A stretch of 64,000 nucleotides of DNA from Vibrio algarum (GCF_028204155.1 NZ_JAQLOI010000001.1:1736001-1800000), one strand, 5' to 3'. Shown: positions 34,415 through 44,913, counted from the first letter of the stretch. Notes: generated from the sequence alone by a model not told the origin. Program-made: numbers and translations.

Positions 34415-36748
34415 ATGAATGATAGGGCTGAAAACAACCGTTCTCAAGTAAGTCAATGGCTAAAGTACTCTGTTAATTCGCCGTGGTTAACGTTGATTAC
34501 GTGCTTAGTTTTGATTCTCTTTGCAAGCATTGGAGCTAAAAACCTCACATTTAGAGGTGATTATAATATTTTTTTCGACAAGACCAATCCTCAGTTGATG
34601 GTGTTTGAAGATATTCAGGCGAGATTTGCTAAAACGGATAGTTTGGCAGTAGTTATCAGCCCTGATGATGGAAACGTTTTTACAGCAAAAACGCTGAAGC
34701 TTATTCGAGACTTTACAGATGACGCTTGGCAAACGCCTTATTCGAGCCGTGTCGACTCCTTAGCCAATTATCAGCATACGGAAGCTATTGAAGATGATCT
34801 TTTGGTTCAGGATCTTGTGCATGATGAATTCGCTTTTAGTCCCAAAGAAATAAATAAGGTAAAACATATCGCATTGAGTGAACCTGCTACTTTAAGTTCC
34901 ATCGTTTCAACAATTGGTGACGTAGCTGTTATTAATATTACCGTGCAATTACCTGAAATAGACAAAACTGCAGAGGTAGTTGAAGTTCATGACTTTGTTA
35001 CTGAAATAATTAAAACTTACCAAAACCAGTATCCGGGAGTGACATTTTACAAAGCGGGTGTTGTAGAGTTGAATCACGCGCTTATGGCAGCAGCTCAACA
35101 GGACATGATGACTTTAGTTCCTCTTATGTTGCTTGTTGTTTTGGTCTTTTTAACATTGATGCTGCAATCTTTTTTCACTGTGCTTGCCACTCTGCTGGTA
35201 ATTATAACTTCAGTGTTAGCAACATTGGGGTTATCTGGTTGGTTTGGTATGTACATGAATATCGCGACCGTCAATATTCCTACGTTAGTGCTAACATTAG
35301 CAGTCGCTGATTGTGTTCATATTGTCGCGACGATGAGGCACCATATGTTGGAAGGCAAAGAGAAATCGCAAGCTATCATTATGAGCCTGAAAGTGAATGC
35401 TCTTCCAGTAATAATTACATCCGTAACGACTTCGCTTGGTTTCTTGATGATGAACATGTCAGATTCGCCAGTGCTAAGAAATTTCGGAAGCTTAGCCAGC
35501 CTCGGTGTGATGATCGCGTGTGTTTTGGCTCTTTCCCTCTTTCCTGCTCTTCTGCAATTGTTTCCATTCACGATTGAAAGCTCTAAAAATGATAAGGGTA
35601 AACCATTACTGATGGACCGATTAGCGGACTTCGTTATTACTAAGAGAGTTGTACTATTACCAGTATTTATTATTATTGTTCTTAGCTCTATAGCCTTAAT
35701 ACCGCAGAATAAAATTAGCGACGATTCAGTTAAGTATTTCCATAAATCCAGTGAGTTTCGTCAAGCAGCTGATTTTATGAAAGAGCATATAAGTGGTATG
35801 GGGACAATCAGTATTGCAATCGATACAGGCGAAGAACAAGGTATCGTTGCAAACGAGTTTTTGGCCGTCAATGAGGCGTTTACGGGATGGCTTAGGTTAC
35901 AGCCTGAAGTTCATCATGTTGCTTCGATGACAGATACTTTCAAACGCTTAAATAAAAATATGCATGGTGATGATAATGCATATTACAGATTACCGGAAAA
36001 TCGAGAACTTGCCGCTCAATATTTGTTGATGTATGAAATGTCTCTTCCCTATGGCCTAGATTTAAATAACCAAATTAACATCGATAAGTCGGCGTTGAAA
36101 TTACAAGTGACAATAGATAACCTGGGCAGTGATGAACTTGTGAATTTGGAAAATCGTATCTACCAGTGGTTCACTAAATATACGCCTTCTGATTCTTCAT
36201 ACAAGGTATCTGCTTCTAGCCCATTTGTTATGTTCGCACACATTGGAGAAGCTAATATGCGCAGCATGCTACTATCACTACCCATCAGTCTTTTACTCAT
36301 TTCCGGGTTACTAGTGGTTGCGCTGCGTTCTTTAAAATTAGGTTTATTGAGTATGATACCAAATATGGTCCCTGCGTTAATAGGATTTGGTTTTTGGGCA
36401 TTAATTTCCGGTGAAATAAATCTTGGGTTATCTGTTGTAGCTTCACTTACCTTGGGGATCGTCGTAGACGATGCAGTCCACTTTTTGACAAAATATCAAA
36501 GTGTTAGAAAAAAGGGTAGATCAGCGGAAGAATCAGTGCGGTACGCATTCCATACTGTTGGAAAGGCGCTGATGATAACAACAGTAGTACTGGTTTCTGG
36601 CTTCTTAGTGCTGGCAATGTCTAGCTTCAGGATAAATTCTGATATGGGACAATTGTGCAGTATTGTGATTTTTTTGGCTTTGTTGGTGGATTTATTCTTC
36701 CTCCCTTGCTTACTAATGTTGTTCGATAACAAGAGGATTACCGTATGA
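34415..36748 (+). CDS. RND-superfamily transporter (MMPL type)
   Basis: A 777-residue inner-membrane exporter with duplicated halves: helix (about 25-45), a large periplasmic domain, then five more helices, repeated. Membrane segments include LTLAVADCVHIVATMRHH and VVASLTLGIVVDDAVHFLTK, where acidic and His residues resemble proton-relay positions. It overlaps the next gene by four bases and precedes a LolA-like protein and a beta-barrel protein. That trio suggests moving a hydrophobic compound or lipid across the envelope (inference). Confidence 0.88.
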   Translation: MNDRAENNRSQVSQWLKYSVNSPWLTLITCLVLILFASIGAKNLTFRGDYNIFFDKTNPQLMVFEDIQARFAKTDSLAVVISPDDGNVFTAKTLKLIRDFTDDAWQTPYSSRVDSLANYQHTEAIEDDLLVQDLVHDEFAFSPKEINKVKHIALSEPATLSSIVSTIGDVAVINITVQLPEIDKTAEVVEVHDFVTEIIKTYQNQYPGVTFYKAGVVELNHALMAAAQQDMMTLVPLMLLVVLVFLTLMLQSFFTVLATLLVIITSVLATLGLSGWFGMYMNIATVNIPTLVLTLAVADCVHIVATMRHHMLEGKEKSQAIIMSLKVNALPVIITSVTTSLGFLMMNMSDSPVLRNFGSLASLGVMIACVLALSLFPALLQLFPFTIESSKNDKGKPLLMDRLADFVITKRVVLLPVFIIIVLSSIALIPQNKISDDSVKYFHKSSEFRQAADFMKEHISGMGTISIAIDTGEEQGIVANEFLAVNEAFTGWLRLQPEVHHVASMTDTFKRLNKNMHGDDNAYYRLPENRELAAQYLLMYEMSLPYGLDLNNQINIDKSALKLQVTIDNLGSDELVNLENRIYQWFTKYTPSDSSYKVSASSPFVMFAHIGEANMRSMLLSLPISLLLISGLLVVALRSLKLGLLSMIPNMVPALIGFGFWALISGEINLGLSVVASLTLGIVVDDAVHFLTKYQSVRKKGRSAEESVRYAFHTVGKALMITTVVLVSGFLVLAMSSFRINSDMGQLCSIVIFLALLVDLFFLPCLLMLFDNKRITV

Positions 36749-37566
36749 GTACATCACCTTTTTTTAGTGCTTTTAGGTTCGTAAAAGTGAAGTGGAATGC
36801 TTTCGTTATTTTAGGTGTTTTCTGCTTTGTATCTACTGCAGCAGTAGGCGACCCGGCAAGGGGTTTAGAGATATCTAAGGAACGTAAAGCACGAGAAAGC
36901 GGTTGGCAGGACAGTACAGCTGCCGTCGAAATGATTTTAAAAAATTCAAGTGGAGATACCAGTAATCGATTGATGAGAATGAAATCTCTTGAAGTGGAAG
37001 ACGACGGAGATAAAGGATTGACTATCTTTGACGAGCCGAGAGACGTCAAAGGAACCGCATTTCTAAGTCATTCCCATATTGAAGGCGCAGATGATCAATG
37101 GCTCTATTTGCCTGCATTAAAAAGAGTTAAACGAATTTCCTCTCGTAATAAATCTGGTCCGTTTATGGGGAGTGAGTTTGCATACGAAGATTTGAGTTCT
37201 TTTGAACTTGGAAAATATGAGTTCAATTATATTAAAGATGATTCAGTCGACGATATCGCGTCATTTCTTATTGAACAAATCCCTACAGATAATAAGTCTG
37301 GATACACTAAACAGTTAGTCTGGTTAGATAAAGTCGAATACAGGCCTATGAAGATCGAGTATTTCGATCGAAAAGGGACATTGCTAAAAACATTAACTTT
37401 TACCAATTACGAACTCTACTTAGAGAAATATTGGCGGGCGCTTAAACTTGAAATGGTCAACCATCAAACCGGAAAAAGTACAATTTTAAATACCCAGGAC
37501 ATTACATTTAGAACGGGTTTAAAGGAATTAGAGTTTAACCACAATACACTCAAACGGGTTAAGTAG
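36745..37566 (+). CDS. Outer-membrane lipoprotein-sorting (LolA-like) protein
   Basis: 273 residues with an N-terminal signal segment (about 18-40) and a LolA/LppX-like half-barrel fold of the DUF4292-like outer membrane lipoprotein-sorting family: RMRMKSLEVEDDGDKGL-type strands, then FDEPRDVKGTAFLSH, DQWLYLPALKRVKRISS and GSEFAYEDLSS. Members commonly pair with MMPL-type RND pumps, as here, with ATG overlapping the pump stop. Confidence 0.85.
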   Translation: MSTSPFFSAFRFVKVKWNAFVILGVFCFVSTAAVGDPARGLEISKERKARESGWQDSTAAVEMILKNSSGDTSNRLMRMKSLEVEDDGDKGLTIFDEPRDVKGTAFLSHSHIEGADDQWLYLPALKRVKRISSRNKSGPFMGSEFAYEDLSSFELGKYEFNYIKDDSVDDIASFLIEQIPTDNKSGYTKQLVWLDKVEYRPMKIEYFDRKGTLLKTLTFTNYELYLEKYWRALKLEMVNHQTGKSTILNTQDITFRTGLKELEFNHNTLKRVK

Positions 37567-37578
37567 TTAAGGAATCTA

Positions 37579-38774
37579 ATGAACAAAATAAGGATTCAGT
37601 TTTTCACGATATACCTTTTGTCTTTTGGTTTTTGTATGTCGACTTCAGCAAATGGTGTTTTAGATGCAGAGTTCAGTGGGCAAGCAAATCTAGAGCATAG
37701 ACAGTTTTTCGAAAAAGGTCTTTCAGGTCAACAAACAGCACAGTCCTCAATAGTGCTTCAACCAGAGTGGTACTGGGCTGTCGACAACGAAAACGCTAGC
37801 GTTACGTTTATCCCTTTTTATCGTTATGATTCAATGGATAGCCAGCGCAGTCACGCTGACATTCGTGAGCTACAGTATGTCACCGCATGGGACGACTTTG
37901 AATATCGGTTTGGTATCGGTAAGGTATTTTGGGGAGTTACGGAATCAGCACATTTAGTCGATGTAATAAACCAAACCGATGCGGTTGAATCAGTAGACGG
38001 GGAGGATAAACTTGGGCAACCAATGCTACAACTGTCAATGATAAAAGATTGGGGGTGAGTGAATTTTTTATATTGCCCTATTTTAGAGAACGTACTTTTT
38101 CTGGTGAAAATGGCCGTTTTAGAACCGGTGTAGATATTAATTCTGATGATGTGGTTTATGAGTCTAAGCAAGAGCAAAAGCACCTTGATTTTGCTATGCG
38201 GTACTCAAAAATGTTAGGTGATTGGGATATTGGTTTGAGCTATTTTAAAGGGACGGATAGAGATCCTTATCTTGTTAAGCAGGGAGGTGATTATGTCCCT
38301 TATTATGCTCAAATGGAAAATACAGGGCTCGATGTACAAGGTTTTGTAGGGGATTGGTTGTGGAAGCTAGAGGCGATTTATAGAGACAGCAAAGAAAACT
38401 ATACCGCAGTGGTCTCTGGTTTTGAATACACGTGGGTTGGCGCTTTTGGCTCGGTTTGGGATATTGGTCTAATATCAGAATTTTTATATGACACCCGTGG
38501 TCAAATGTCATTTGCAGTTGGGCAACGGGATGTATTCGGTGGATTTAGGTTCGGTTTTAACGACGAAGATAGTAGCGAACTATTGTTCGGGTTGACACAA
38601 GACTTAGATAATACTGATGTCCAGATGTATAAACTGGAAGCGTCCACCCGACTAACAAACCATATCAGCCTTGCCTTCGATGCTTGGCTATTCAACAATG
38701 AGACATTGACCGACCCACTATACTCTGTCAGAAAAGATGATTTTGTAGAACTTGCGATAGAATATTATTTTTGA
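37579..38774 (+). CDS. Outer-membrane beta-barrel protein, one frameshift
   Basis: Signal peptide (about 1-24), then alternating aromatic strands and a C-terminal LAIEYYF ending in Phe, the usual signature of an outer membrane barrel. The frame breaks at a run of five G (38051-38055). Adding one G joins IKDWG to VSEFFILPYFRER and gives 398 residues. It resembles DUF1302-like partners of RND and LolA-like genes. Probably the outer membrane part of this transport operon. Confidence 0.82.
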
Positions 38775-38780
38775 GTGGTT

Positions 38781-40247
38781 CTATGGTTGAAAACACCCTT
38801 TGCTGTTACTAAATGCACCGACAAATCGCTCATCTTTATCTAACGTTTTTCCGCAAAAATCAGTTACGTTATCGTTATTCGGATTGGGGTAGGTGGTTGC
38901 ATCCGTATGAAGATCAATACTATCTTCTTTAATCGAAAAGTTACCAATTTCTGGTGCTTTAAAAATATTACCCATTGGTTCGCTGTTTCGAAGGTACCCA
39001 CGAGATAGGATAATATTACCGTAGTCGGCGACCATGGTTGCGTTGTCTCTTATCCTGAGGTTACCACTAAACAAGTTGTTTAATACAAGTGCGTTGGTTT
39101 GAGGAAAGCGGACATCAATGCCGGATGTATTATAAAGCGTATTGTTATGGATAAGAGCTTCTTGACCTTTATTTACGTATACACCCACGTCATTACAATG
39201 AAAGATAATATTGTTGCGAATTATTACGTTTTTAGCTTCAAATTTAGCGTTATCTCGCCTTTTCGTCATTCCTCCTCCTCCAATAGATAGCCCGACTCTA
39301 GAGCCAGGGTAATCTGTGGCACTGGTATTACAAGCAACTAGGTTATTTTCAATGATTCCCTCGATTGCTCCTCCCTTGATATATGCACCATAGCTAACTC
39401 GGTTTCCTCCTGTCTTCACGAAGTCTCGAATAATGTTACTGGATACATACCAGTGATTAGCGTGGTCAATGTTAATAGGAGTGACTGAACTAGAGGTATT
39501 ATGTGGGTTGCGATTGTAAAAATGATTGAATGTGACAGAACCAGAATCTGGGTAATATCCATTTAAACCATTTACCTTAATAGCAGCATTGTAGTTGATG
39601 AATTCGTTGTGAGATATTTTGACGTTGCTTGCTTTAGCGACAATGTGAAAAGCATGTTCGCAGTGACGTTTACAACTGCCAATAAATCGCAGGCCAGTAA
39701 AACCCCAATGAGGCTGATTGAGATAAAAACCTTCTGAAGAGTTCATTAATAATGTTACTCGACCGGGGTTTTTGGCTGCCACAGTAATAGGGTGAAGGGC
39801 TGATGGTGTATTTTTACTAATAGCAAACCGTTTGCCTTTCAGGCTGTACTCACCATCTTCAAGCAAGATTGATGTCCCCGGCTCAGCAACTTTTAGTGCT
39901 TTTACGAATGCTGCGGATGTCGACACCGTAACCGTTGTAATAGTGTCCTTTGGTATTCGGAAACTTGTACTAAAGTTGGGACCAACCATCGGCCAGTCTT
40001 CTCGAGCAAATGGTTTAAGGTGATAGACAGAGTCATCTAAGTAGAGACTAGCCGAGTTCATCATATCAGAAACAGGTTGTAAATAAGGGTGATTAAGACG
40101 ACCCGCGATAGCGGTTAACACTGAAGGGAGTGAATCGAATGTGGTTAGTGCTTTACCAAAGTTAAATACGGCGTACCCTAAGGCGATATTGACGATTAAG
40201 CCACAAAACACAAGATAACTTCGAACGGTTTTCCCTAGCCTATTCAT
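38781..40247 (-). CDS. Right-handed parallel beta-helix protein (possible polysaccharide lyase)
   Basis: 488 residues: N-terminal membrane helix or signal (about 13-32), then a long parallel beta-helix built from Asn-rich rungs (VIIRNNIIFHCNDVGVYVNK, ALIHNNTLYNTSG). FVKALKVAEPGTSILLEDGEY is the typical start of such domains in PL6-like alginate and chondroitin lyases. Candidate catalytic Lys and Arg occur in AYIKGGA and GSRVGL, but I cannot confirm them. It borders the exopolysaccharide locus. Confidence 0.75.
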   Translation of the reverse strand: MNRLGKTVRSYLVFCGLIVNIALGYAVFNFGKALTTFDSLPSVLTAIAGRLNHPYLQPVSDMMNSASLYLDDSVYHLKPFAREDWPMVGPNFSTSFRIPKDTITTVTVSTSAAFVKALKVAEPGTSILLEDGEYSLKGKRFAISKNTPSALHPITVAAKNPGRVTLLMNSSEGFYLNQPHWGFTGLRFIGSCKRHCEHAFHIVAKASNVKISHNEFINYNAAIKVNGLNGYYPDSGSVTFNHFYNRNPHNTSSSVTPINIDHANHWYVSSNIIRDFVKTGGNRVSYGAYIKGGAIEGIIENNLVACNTSATDYPGSRVGLSIGGGGMTKRRDNAKFEAKNVIIRNNIIFHCNDVGVYVNKGQEALIHNNTLYNTSGIDVRFPQTNALVLNNLFSGNLRIRDNATMVADYGNIILSRGYLRNSEPMGNIFKAPEIGNFSIKEDSIDLHTDATTYPNPNNDNVTDFCGKTLDKDERFVGAFSNSKGCFQP

Positions 40248-40305
40248 AAGCAATCGTCCTTAACAACGCTGTATCTTCGGTATTAATATTAAACCTAAAG
40301 AATTT

Positions 40306-40334
40306 AAGCGACCAATATTTAATATTGGTCGCTT
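40306..40334. repeat. 14-bp inverted repeat
   Basis: Arms AAGCGACCAATATT and complement around a single T. It lacks a T tail, so it could be an operator for the divergently transcribed region, or a cruciform-prone site, rather than a classical terminator. It lies between two minus-strand genes. Confidence 0.6.
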
Positions 40335-40458
40335 AGAGTATAACGTAATCTAAATGTTCCTATAGAGCATTTGGTTTAAGATTAACATATTCTTAATTGT
40401 GATTCTTTTCTGTTTTGTATTGTTTTTTATACAAGAGGTACTAAAACGTAAGATTAGA

Positions 40459-41550
40459 TCATTGGCTCTTCGTTGTTTTTTTATTCTCTGATAACTGTCT
40501 AAAAAATTTGGTAATCAAATGTGGAATCAACATATGAATCGGCATCCTTTTTAGATGGCCGCGTATATACAATATGTTTTCTGCGATTTGGTGACCTAAT
40601 CGTCGGTGTGGCGGGAATGTACAGACGAAAATGCGCATAAATGCAAAGTCCGATAATAATAACTTGGCTTTGTTAGGTTCGTACTGGTTATAAAACTGTT
40701 GAACATGTTTTGGTATCTTTAGACCAAATACTAAATGACAATATCTAAGCGCATAAAACTGCGAATCGCCATTCCCTAACGTCTGCTGTAACGAAATTAG
40801 ATCGTCCCAAAACAGCGCATCTTTACTAAATCTTGTAAATAGCAGAAATAAATCGTAGAGATCTCGTAAGCCTTTGTGAAACTCACTTTCATAAAACAGA
40901 TGGACAGAGCTGTGAATAACCATTGCAGCAGGTGTTAGAATCTGTGCATTGGAGTTGCCAGAGTCTAAACTCATTGTCTGAGCCATCAGTATTTCAGGAT
41001 CAGGGGATGCTTTAATTGTGTTGGGTAAGATATTAAAGTGGAGGTCTAACTCTGTTTGTCGTTCGCAGTGTTTAAGAGGCGGTATCTCTTGTGACTTTTC
41101 GCGATAGAAACGTTCGTCGTAATCGTTGAGTTTCGTTTGCACCCAACCATGTTCTTTTAATACCTTTTCAACTCGAGACAGGGCATCTTCAGAAACGAGA
41201 ATATCGATGTCAGCCATCAGTCTGCCTTGAAATTCTTCAAACTTAGCCAAATGATAAGCGGAACCTTTTAAATACACCCACTTAATATCCAATGGACTCA
41301 ATATTTCAGAAAACATAGTTGCTTCATTCATTAAATGTTGCTGTTGCTTTGAAAATGCGGGTATAGCACTGTCAATATGTTGCTTCAAGTGAATGGAGAG
41401 ACTGTCCCATAGATTAGCTTGCTCGAACACGGCTTTTAGCTGTGCTAACATATTTAAATATCTAGCCTCAGAAATTATATCTGATTGTGCTTTCAACGGG
41501 AGTGCTATTAGGAGGCTAGGCTCACATAAAACATCAGCTAGTTTGATCAC
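40459..41550 (-). CDS. Nucleotidyltransferase of the PF14907 type
   Basis: 363 residues. The core motif YLKGSAYHL...LMADIDILVSEDAL at about 94-121 gives the GS and DxD residues of this nucleotidyltransferase family. The remainder is helical. It overlaps the HprK-like gene by 17 nt and ends the four-gene operon. Proteins of this family are repeatedly found with HprK-related kinases and PqqD-like proteins; the target is unknown. Confidence 0.8.
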   Translation of the reverse strand: MIKLADVLCEPSLLIALPLKAQSDIISEARYLNMLAQLKAVFEQANLWDSLSIHLKQHIDSAIPAFSKQQQHLMNEATMFSEILSPLDIKWVYLKGSAYHLAKFEEFQGRLMADIDILVSEDALSRVEKVLKEHGWVQTKLNDYDERFYREKSQEIPPLKHCERQTELDLHFNILPNTIKASPDPEILMAQTMSLDSGNSNAQILTPAAMVIHSSVHLFYESEFHKGLRDLYDLFLLFTRFSKDALFWDDLISLQQTLGNGDSQFYALRYCHLVFGLKIPKHVQQFYNQYEPNKAKLLLSDFAFMRIFVCTFPPHRRLGHQIAENILYIRGHLKRMPIHMLIPHLITKFFRQLSENKKTTKSQ

Positions 41551-42439
41551 TCGTTGCCTTTTTATTCATGACGTTAAGAATGGCAGATTCGCATGCCTCA
41601 AAGTTATTATATTCAATATAGAATGCGTTAGTCTGTTTAATTAAGTTGCGAGCACATTCAAACCCGCGTTTATTTAACAAACTAAAGTTGAAACTATTGC
41701 GAATAATTTCAGTGAGTGCAAGGCTTTTTTCTACAGGCTCAACGTAACAAGGCTCGTGTTCATTATATTTAACAAAAATAATATGACTAGGTTTGACGGG
41801 TACATGTGCATTAAGGCAGCTGCTTTGCGGAGGCTTGAGTAAACAAATAGTGCCTTTATGTGTGTCTAATGCAATTTCGCTGAAACAATTTGAGTTGTAA
41901 TAAGGCTTCATTAACTCAATAGATTGATTTTTCAAATTGATTGGTCGAGCGAGTCCATGCATTTCCATCGTTTTAGGCGATATCAATGCTAGCTCATCGG
42001 AAAGCAGTCGCCATCCCTGAGAGACTAGGTAGGCACATAGCGTACTTTTCCCTGAACCTGATGCTGCCGTTATTATTATCCCTTTGCCATCTTTTTCAAG
42101 CGCTGCAGCATGGATGATAAAAAAGTGATTTGCGTGGCTAGATATTACCCAGTTCATCCCCCACTCTAGCATTGCATGGGCTTGAGTTAGAGGGAGTGGT
42201 TTAAAAGGGGTAGAATAGTTAAACTTAAAACTAGCTTGCGGTTTGTAGTAGCGTCGATAACGAGGCCCATGATCTAATGCCACGTGATAATCTGTAAAGC
42301 AGTTATCCGACTTTTCAGCGATACTGTGCTCATAGTGATGTTCAAGATAATCATGAACCGAGCGTATGTTCGATGTGACAGAAAAGCGAAAAGGACCTAC
42401 GATTAGATCATGATTTTTTCTTTTGGATAGCACACTCAA
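41534..42439 (-). CDS. HprK-related kinase A (HPr-rel-A system)
   Basis: 301 residues with a P-loop IITAASGSGKSTLCAYL (about 117-133) and following RLLSDELALI resembling the HPr kinase/phosphorylase fold, but lacking the normal HprK N-terminal domain. As I recall, this matches the HprK-related kinase family of PEP-CTERM bacteria. It overlaps PqqD-like gene by four bases (ATGA). Probably phosphorylates a protein or peptide, not sugar-PTS HPr (inference). Confidence 0.8.
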   Translation of the reverse strand: MSVLSKRKNHDLIVGPFRFSVTSNIRSVHDYLEHHYEHSIAEKSDNCFTDYHVALDHGPRYRRYYKPQASFKFNYSTPFKPLPLTQAHAMLEWGMNWVISSHANHFFIIHAAALEKDGKGIIITAASGSGKSTLCAYLVSQGWRLLSDELALISPKTMEMHGLARPINLKNQSIELMKPYYNSNCFSEIALDTHKGTICLLKPPQSSCLNAHVPVKPSHIIFVKYNEHEPCYVEPVEKSLALTEIIRNSFNFSLLNKRGFECARNLIKQTNAFYIEYNNFEACESAILNVMNKKATSDQTS

Positions 42440-42720
42440 CTCGTTTGATTAATAATTTTGATTATTTTCATGTCCTTCAACTTGCTAATCATTTCGTCAG
42501 CATGTGTCGGATGAATAGTGATAAACTCATTTATAGCAACGTGAATGTCCACTCTTGCTTCAAGTTGAGTCAAAAAGCGAATCACAGATTCATCACACAA
42601 CATAGTTTCACAGTTTAAAGGGCTGTAAATTACAGCCTGCCGACCATCAACAAAGGTACAGTCTCTTATTGTGAAAGAGTCATGTAACTTAAAATTGTCT
42701 CTATGAATAACACTATCCAT
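42436..42720 (-). CDS. PqqD-like protein of the HPr-rel-A system
   Basis: 94 residues. The wHTH-like PqqD fold is suggested by AVIYSPLNCETMLCDESVIRFLTQLE at about 29-54 and the later DEMISKLKDMKIIKII. PqqD proteins bind leader peptides of ribosomally made, modified peptides for delivery to an enzyme. It lies 10 nt after the Tat-type gene and overlaps the HprK-like gene. Confidence 0.75.
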   Translation of the reverse strand: MDSVIHRDNFKLHDSFTIRDCTFVDGRQAVIYSPLNCETMLCDESVIRFLTQLEARVDIHVAINEFITIHPTHADEMISKLKDMKIIKIINQTS

Positions 42721-42729
42721 TACGTTTGA

Positions 42730-43484
42730 TTAAGTTCTCCAAGATCGTTCTAATTTCTTAGAGAAAGATTCTAATGCACTCGCAGTCGAGAGGGTTGAAC
42801 TCTTGTTAGCCTGAATTTGATTCGCTGCGTAATGAATGGCTAGTTGTATCGCATTTTTAATATCCGTTGGATAATAGTCTGATCGGATGACATCAGGGGC
42901 CAACATGCTATTTAAAAAACCAGTGGTTAAGTTTTCATGTAGATTCTGACTACAAATATTGACATCAAACCTCTGTGTACGGTCTCTTCTCTTTTGTACT
43001 CTTAATGTTATTTTCGAACCAAAGCTATAATTATCCAATGAGTCATAAAATGAAGGCTTACTGCATTGCTCTTCGACAATTTTATATTGCCATCTGCGGT
43101 TGTCACATCGTTGCCAACTAAAACAACTGGCTAAGAAAATGTCATTAAATAATGTACTGTCCCTTACATTAGACCAATTTAACGCTTGTCGAATAGGATA
43201 CATACTATGATGTTCGTGCGCTCTTATTGTTGACTTCCACCATTTAGGGGTTGACACCCCGCGGTTGTACAACTTCCCGTTGTCGATGCATTTCCGGACA
43301 CATAAGCGTTAACACTGCCATTGGAACCTGTACCGCAACCCCAAGCCATAGGGCTTTTAACAGATAGAAGCAAAGGTGAAGCAGCGACACCAGTTTGCAA
43401 AAACCTACGTCTGGAGAAACGTGACGAGTTTTCAGTTATTTGGTCTTGCTCTTCGTGTTCAGTTGGAATTTTGTTATTGTCCAT
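42730..43484 (-). CDS. Exported protein with Tat-like signal, one frameshift
   Basis: After repair, 251 residues. It starts MDNNKIPT, then RFSRRRFLQTGVAASPLLLSV (about 22-42), a twin-arginine signal. A short Gly/Ser/Thr/Cys-rich stretch (WGCGTGSNG...TTGSCTTAGCQ) follows. The frame breaks at a C run (GGGG on plus, 43247-43250); one more C gives CQPPKWWKST. The C-terminal part (LFNDIFLAS, TGFLNSMLAPD, IKNAIQLAIHYAA) resembles SPGFWKNH-type secreted proteins I recall. It could be the substrate of the operon. Start at 43484 has a GGAGG site. Confidence 0.7.
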
Positions 43485-43561
43485 AATTTCCTCCAAGCAT
43501 TTTACAACGTAACATTCTAGAAAACAGTGCCCATTTGCTACGTCGTTTTACTCTTAATTGA

Positions 43562-44913
43562 CTAGACAGATTCTTTCTGTAAAGCGTATTTTTCCATTAA
43601 TGAATAGAGTGTAGGACGAGTTATCCCTAATATACTAGCTGTATTAGAAATATTTCCATTACAGAGTGAAATAGCTCGACTTACTGCATATTTTTCCGCA
43701 TCTTCTCTCACTTTCTTAAGGTTCAACTCAATAGGTAGCTGAGATGTATTTACCTTAAGAGATAAATCAGAAGCGTTGATTTGTTTACTGTCACACATGA
43801 TAGCGGCGGACTTGATTTTATTCTGTAATTCACGAACATTGCCTGGCCACGAGTGTTGCATTAGAGCTTCAATAGCTTCGTCACTTAAACCAGTGATTCG
43901 TTTACCCATCTGTTTAGCGTCCAGTTGGAGAAACGTTCGAGCAAGTAGAACAATATCTTCTCCCCGTTCACGCAGTGGGGGGATATTAATGGTTATTTCA
44001 CTGATACGATAAAACAAATCTTCTCGAAAAGATTTGTCTGCTACCATGTTTTGCAGATCTTGATGAGTGGCGCATACGATTCTTATGTCGACAGGAATGT
44101 CTTTTCTTCCACCGACACGGGTTATTACTTTCTCTTGCAAAAAACGCAGAATTTTTGCTTGTAGCGAATAACTCATATCACCAATTTCGTCCAGGAAAAG
44201 TGTGCCTCCACCTGCAAATTCTATCTTACCTTCAGTGGTTTTGTTTGCTCCTGTAAAGGCTCCTTTTTCATAGCCGAAAAGCTCGCTTTCTAGTAGGTTT
44301 TCCGGAATTGACGCACAATTAATTGCTATGAAAGGTTTGTTTGCCCGAGAACTTTGATTGTGAATTGCCCTTGCTAAAACTTCTTTCCCAGTACCACTTT
44401 CGCCTAATAGTAAAGTCGTCACATCTGTAGGAGCGATGCGTTCAACTAGCCGGCATACATGTTGCATTTCTGGGCTTGTTCCAATAAATCCGTTGCTCGC
44501 TAGAGAGAAATTTTTAAGACTTTCGTTCTCTCGTTCAATGTTTGCTATGACAAAAGCGCGGTTTACTATAACAGTAAGAATCTCGTCATCTATTGGTTTG
44601 TGGTAAAAATCATGAGCGCCCATTTCAATAGCTTTCAATGAGTTTTCTTTTTCGTCATTACCTGTAATAACGATCACTTTGGTTCGAGGGGCTAATAGCA
44701 ATATTTCTTTTAACGTAGCAAGTCCTTCGCTTGCGTTATCTTCGTCTGGGGGAGCCCCAAATCAAGAGTGATAACACACGGCTCATAGCGTCTAAGAGCT
44801 GCAATTGCAGATGTTCGATCACCTGCAGTGACAACATTGTAATCAGAAAAGGTCCACTTGAGTTGTTTCTGTATACCAACATCATCTTCGATTACAAGTA
44901 GAGTTCCCTTCAC
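43562..44913 (-). CDS. prsR: PEP-CTERM response regulator PrsR, one frameshift
   Basis: NtrC-type activator of sigma-54 promoters. Receiver domain with phospho-acceptor Asp51 (CVITLDLGLPP); AAA+ domain with Walker A GESGTGKE, GAFTGANK (contact to sigma-54) and Walker B LFLDEIGD; Fis-type helix-turn-helix at the C-terminus (NISNTASILGITRPTLY). The frame breaks at a G run on plus (44748-44752); one more base joins LGLPP to DEDNASEGLATLKE and gives 450 residues. It follows PrsK by 76 nt and resembles the PrsR family of exosortase loci. Confidence 0.9.
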
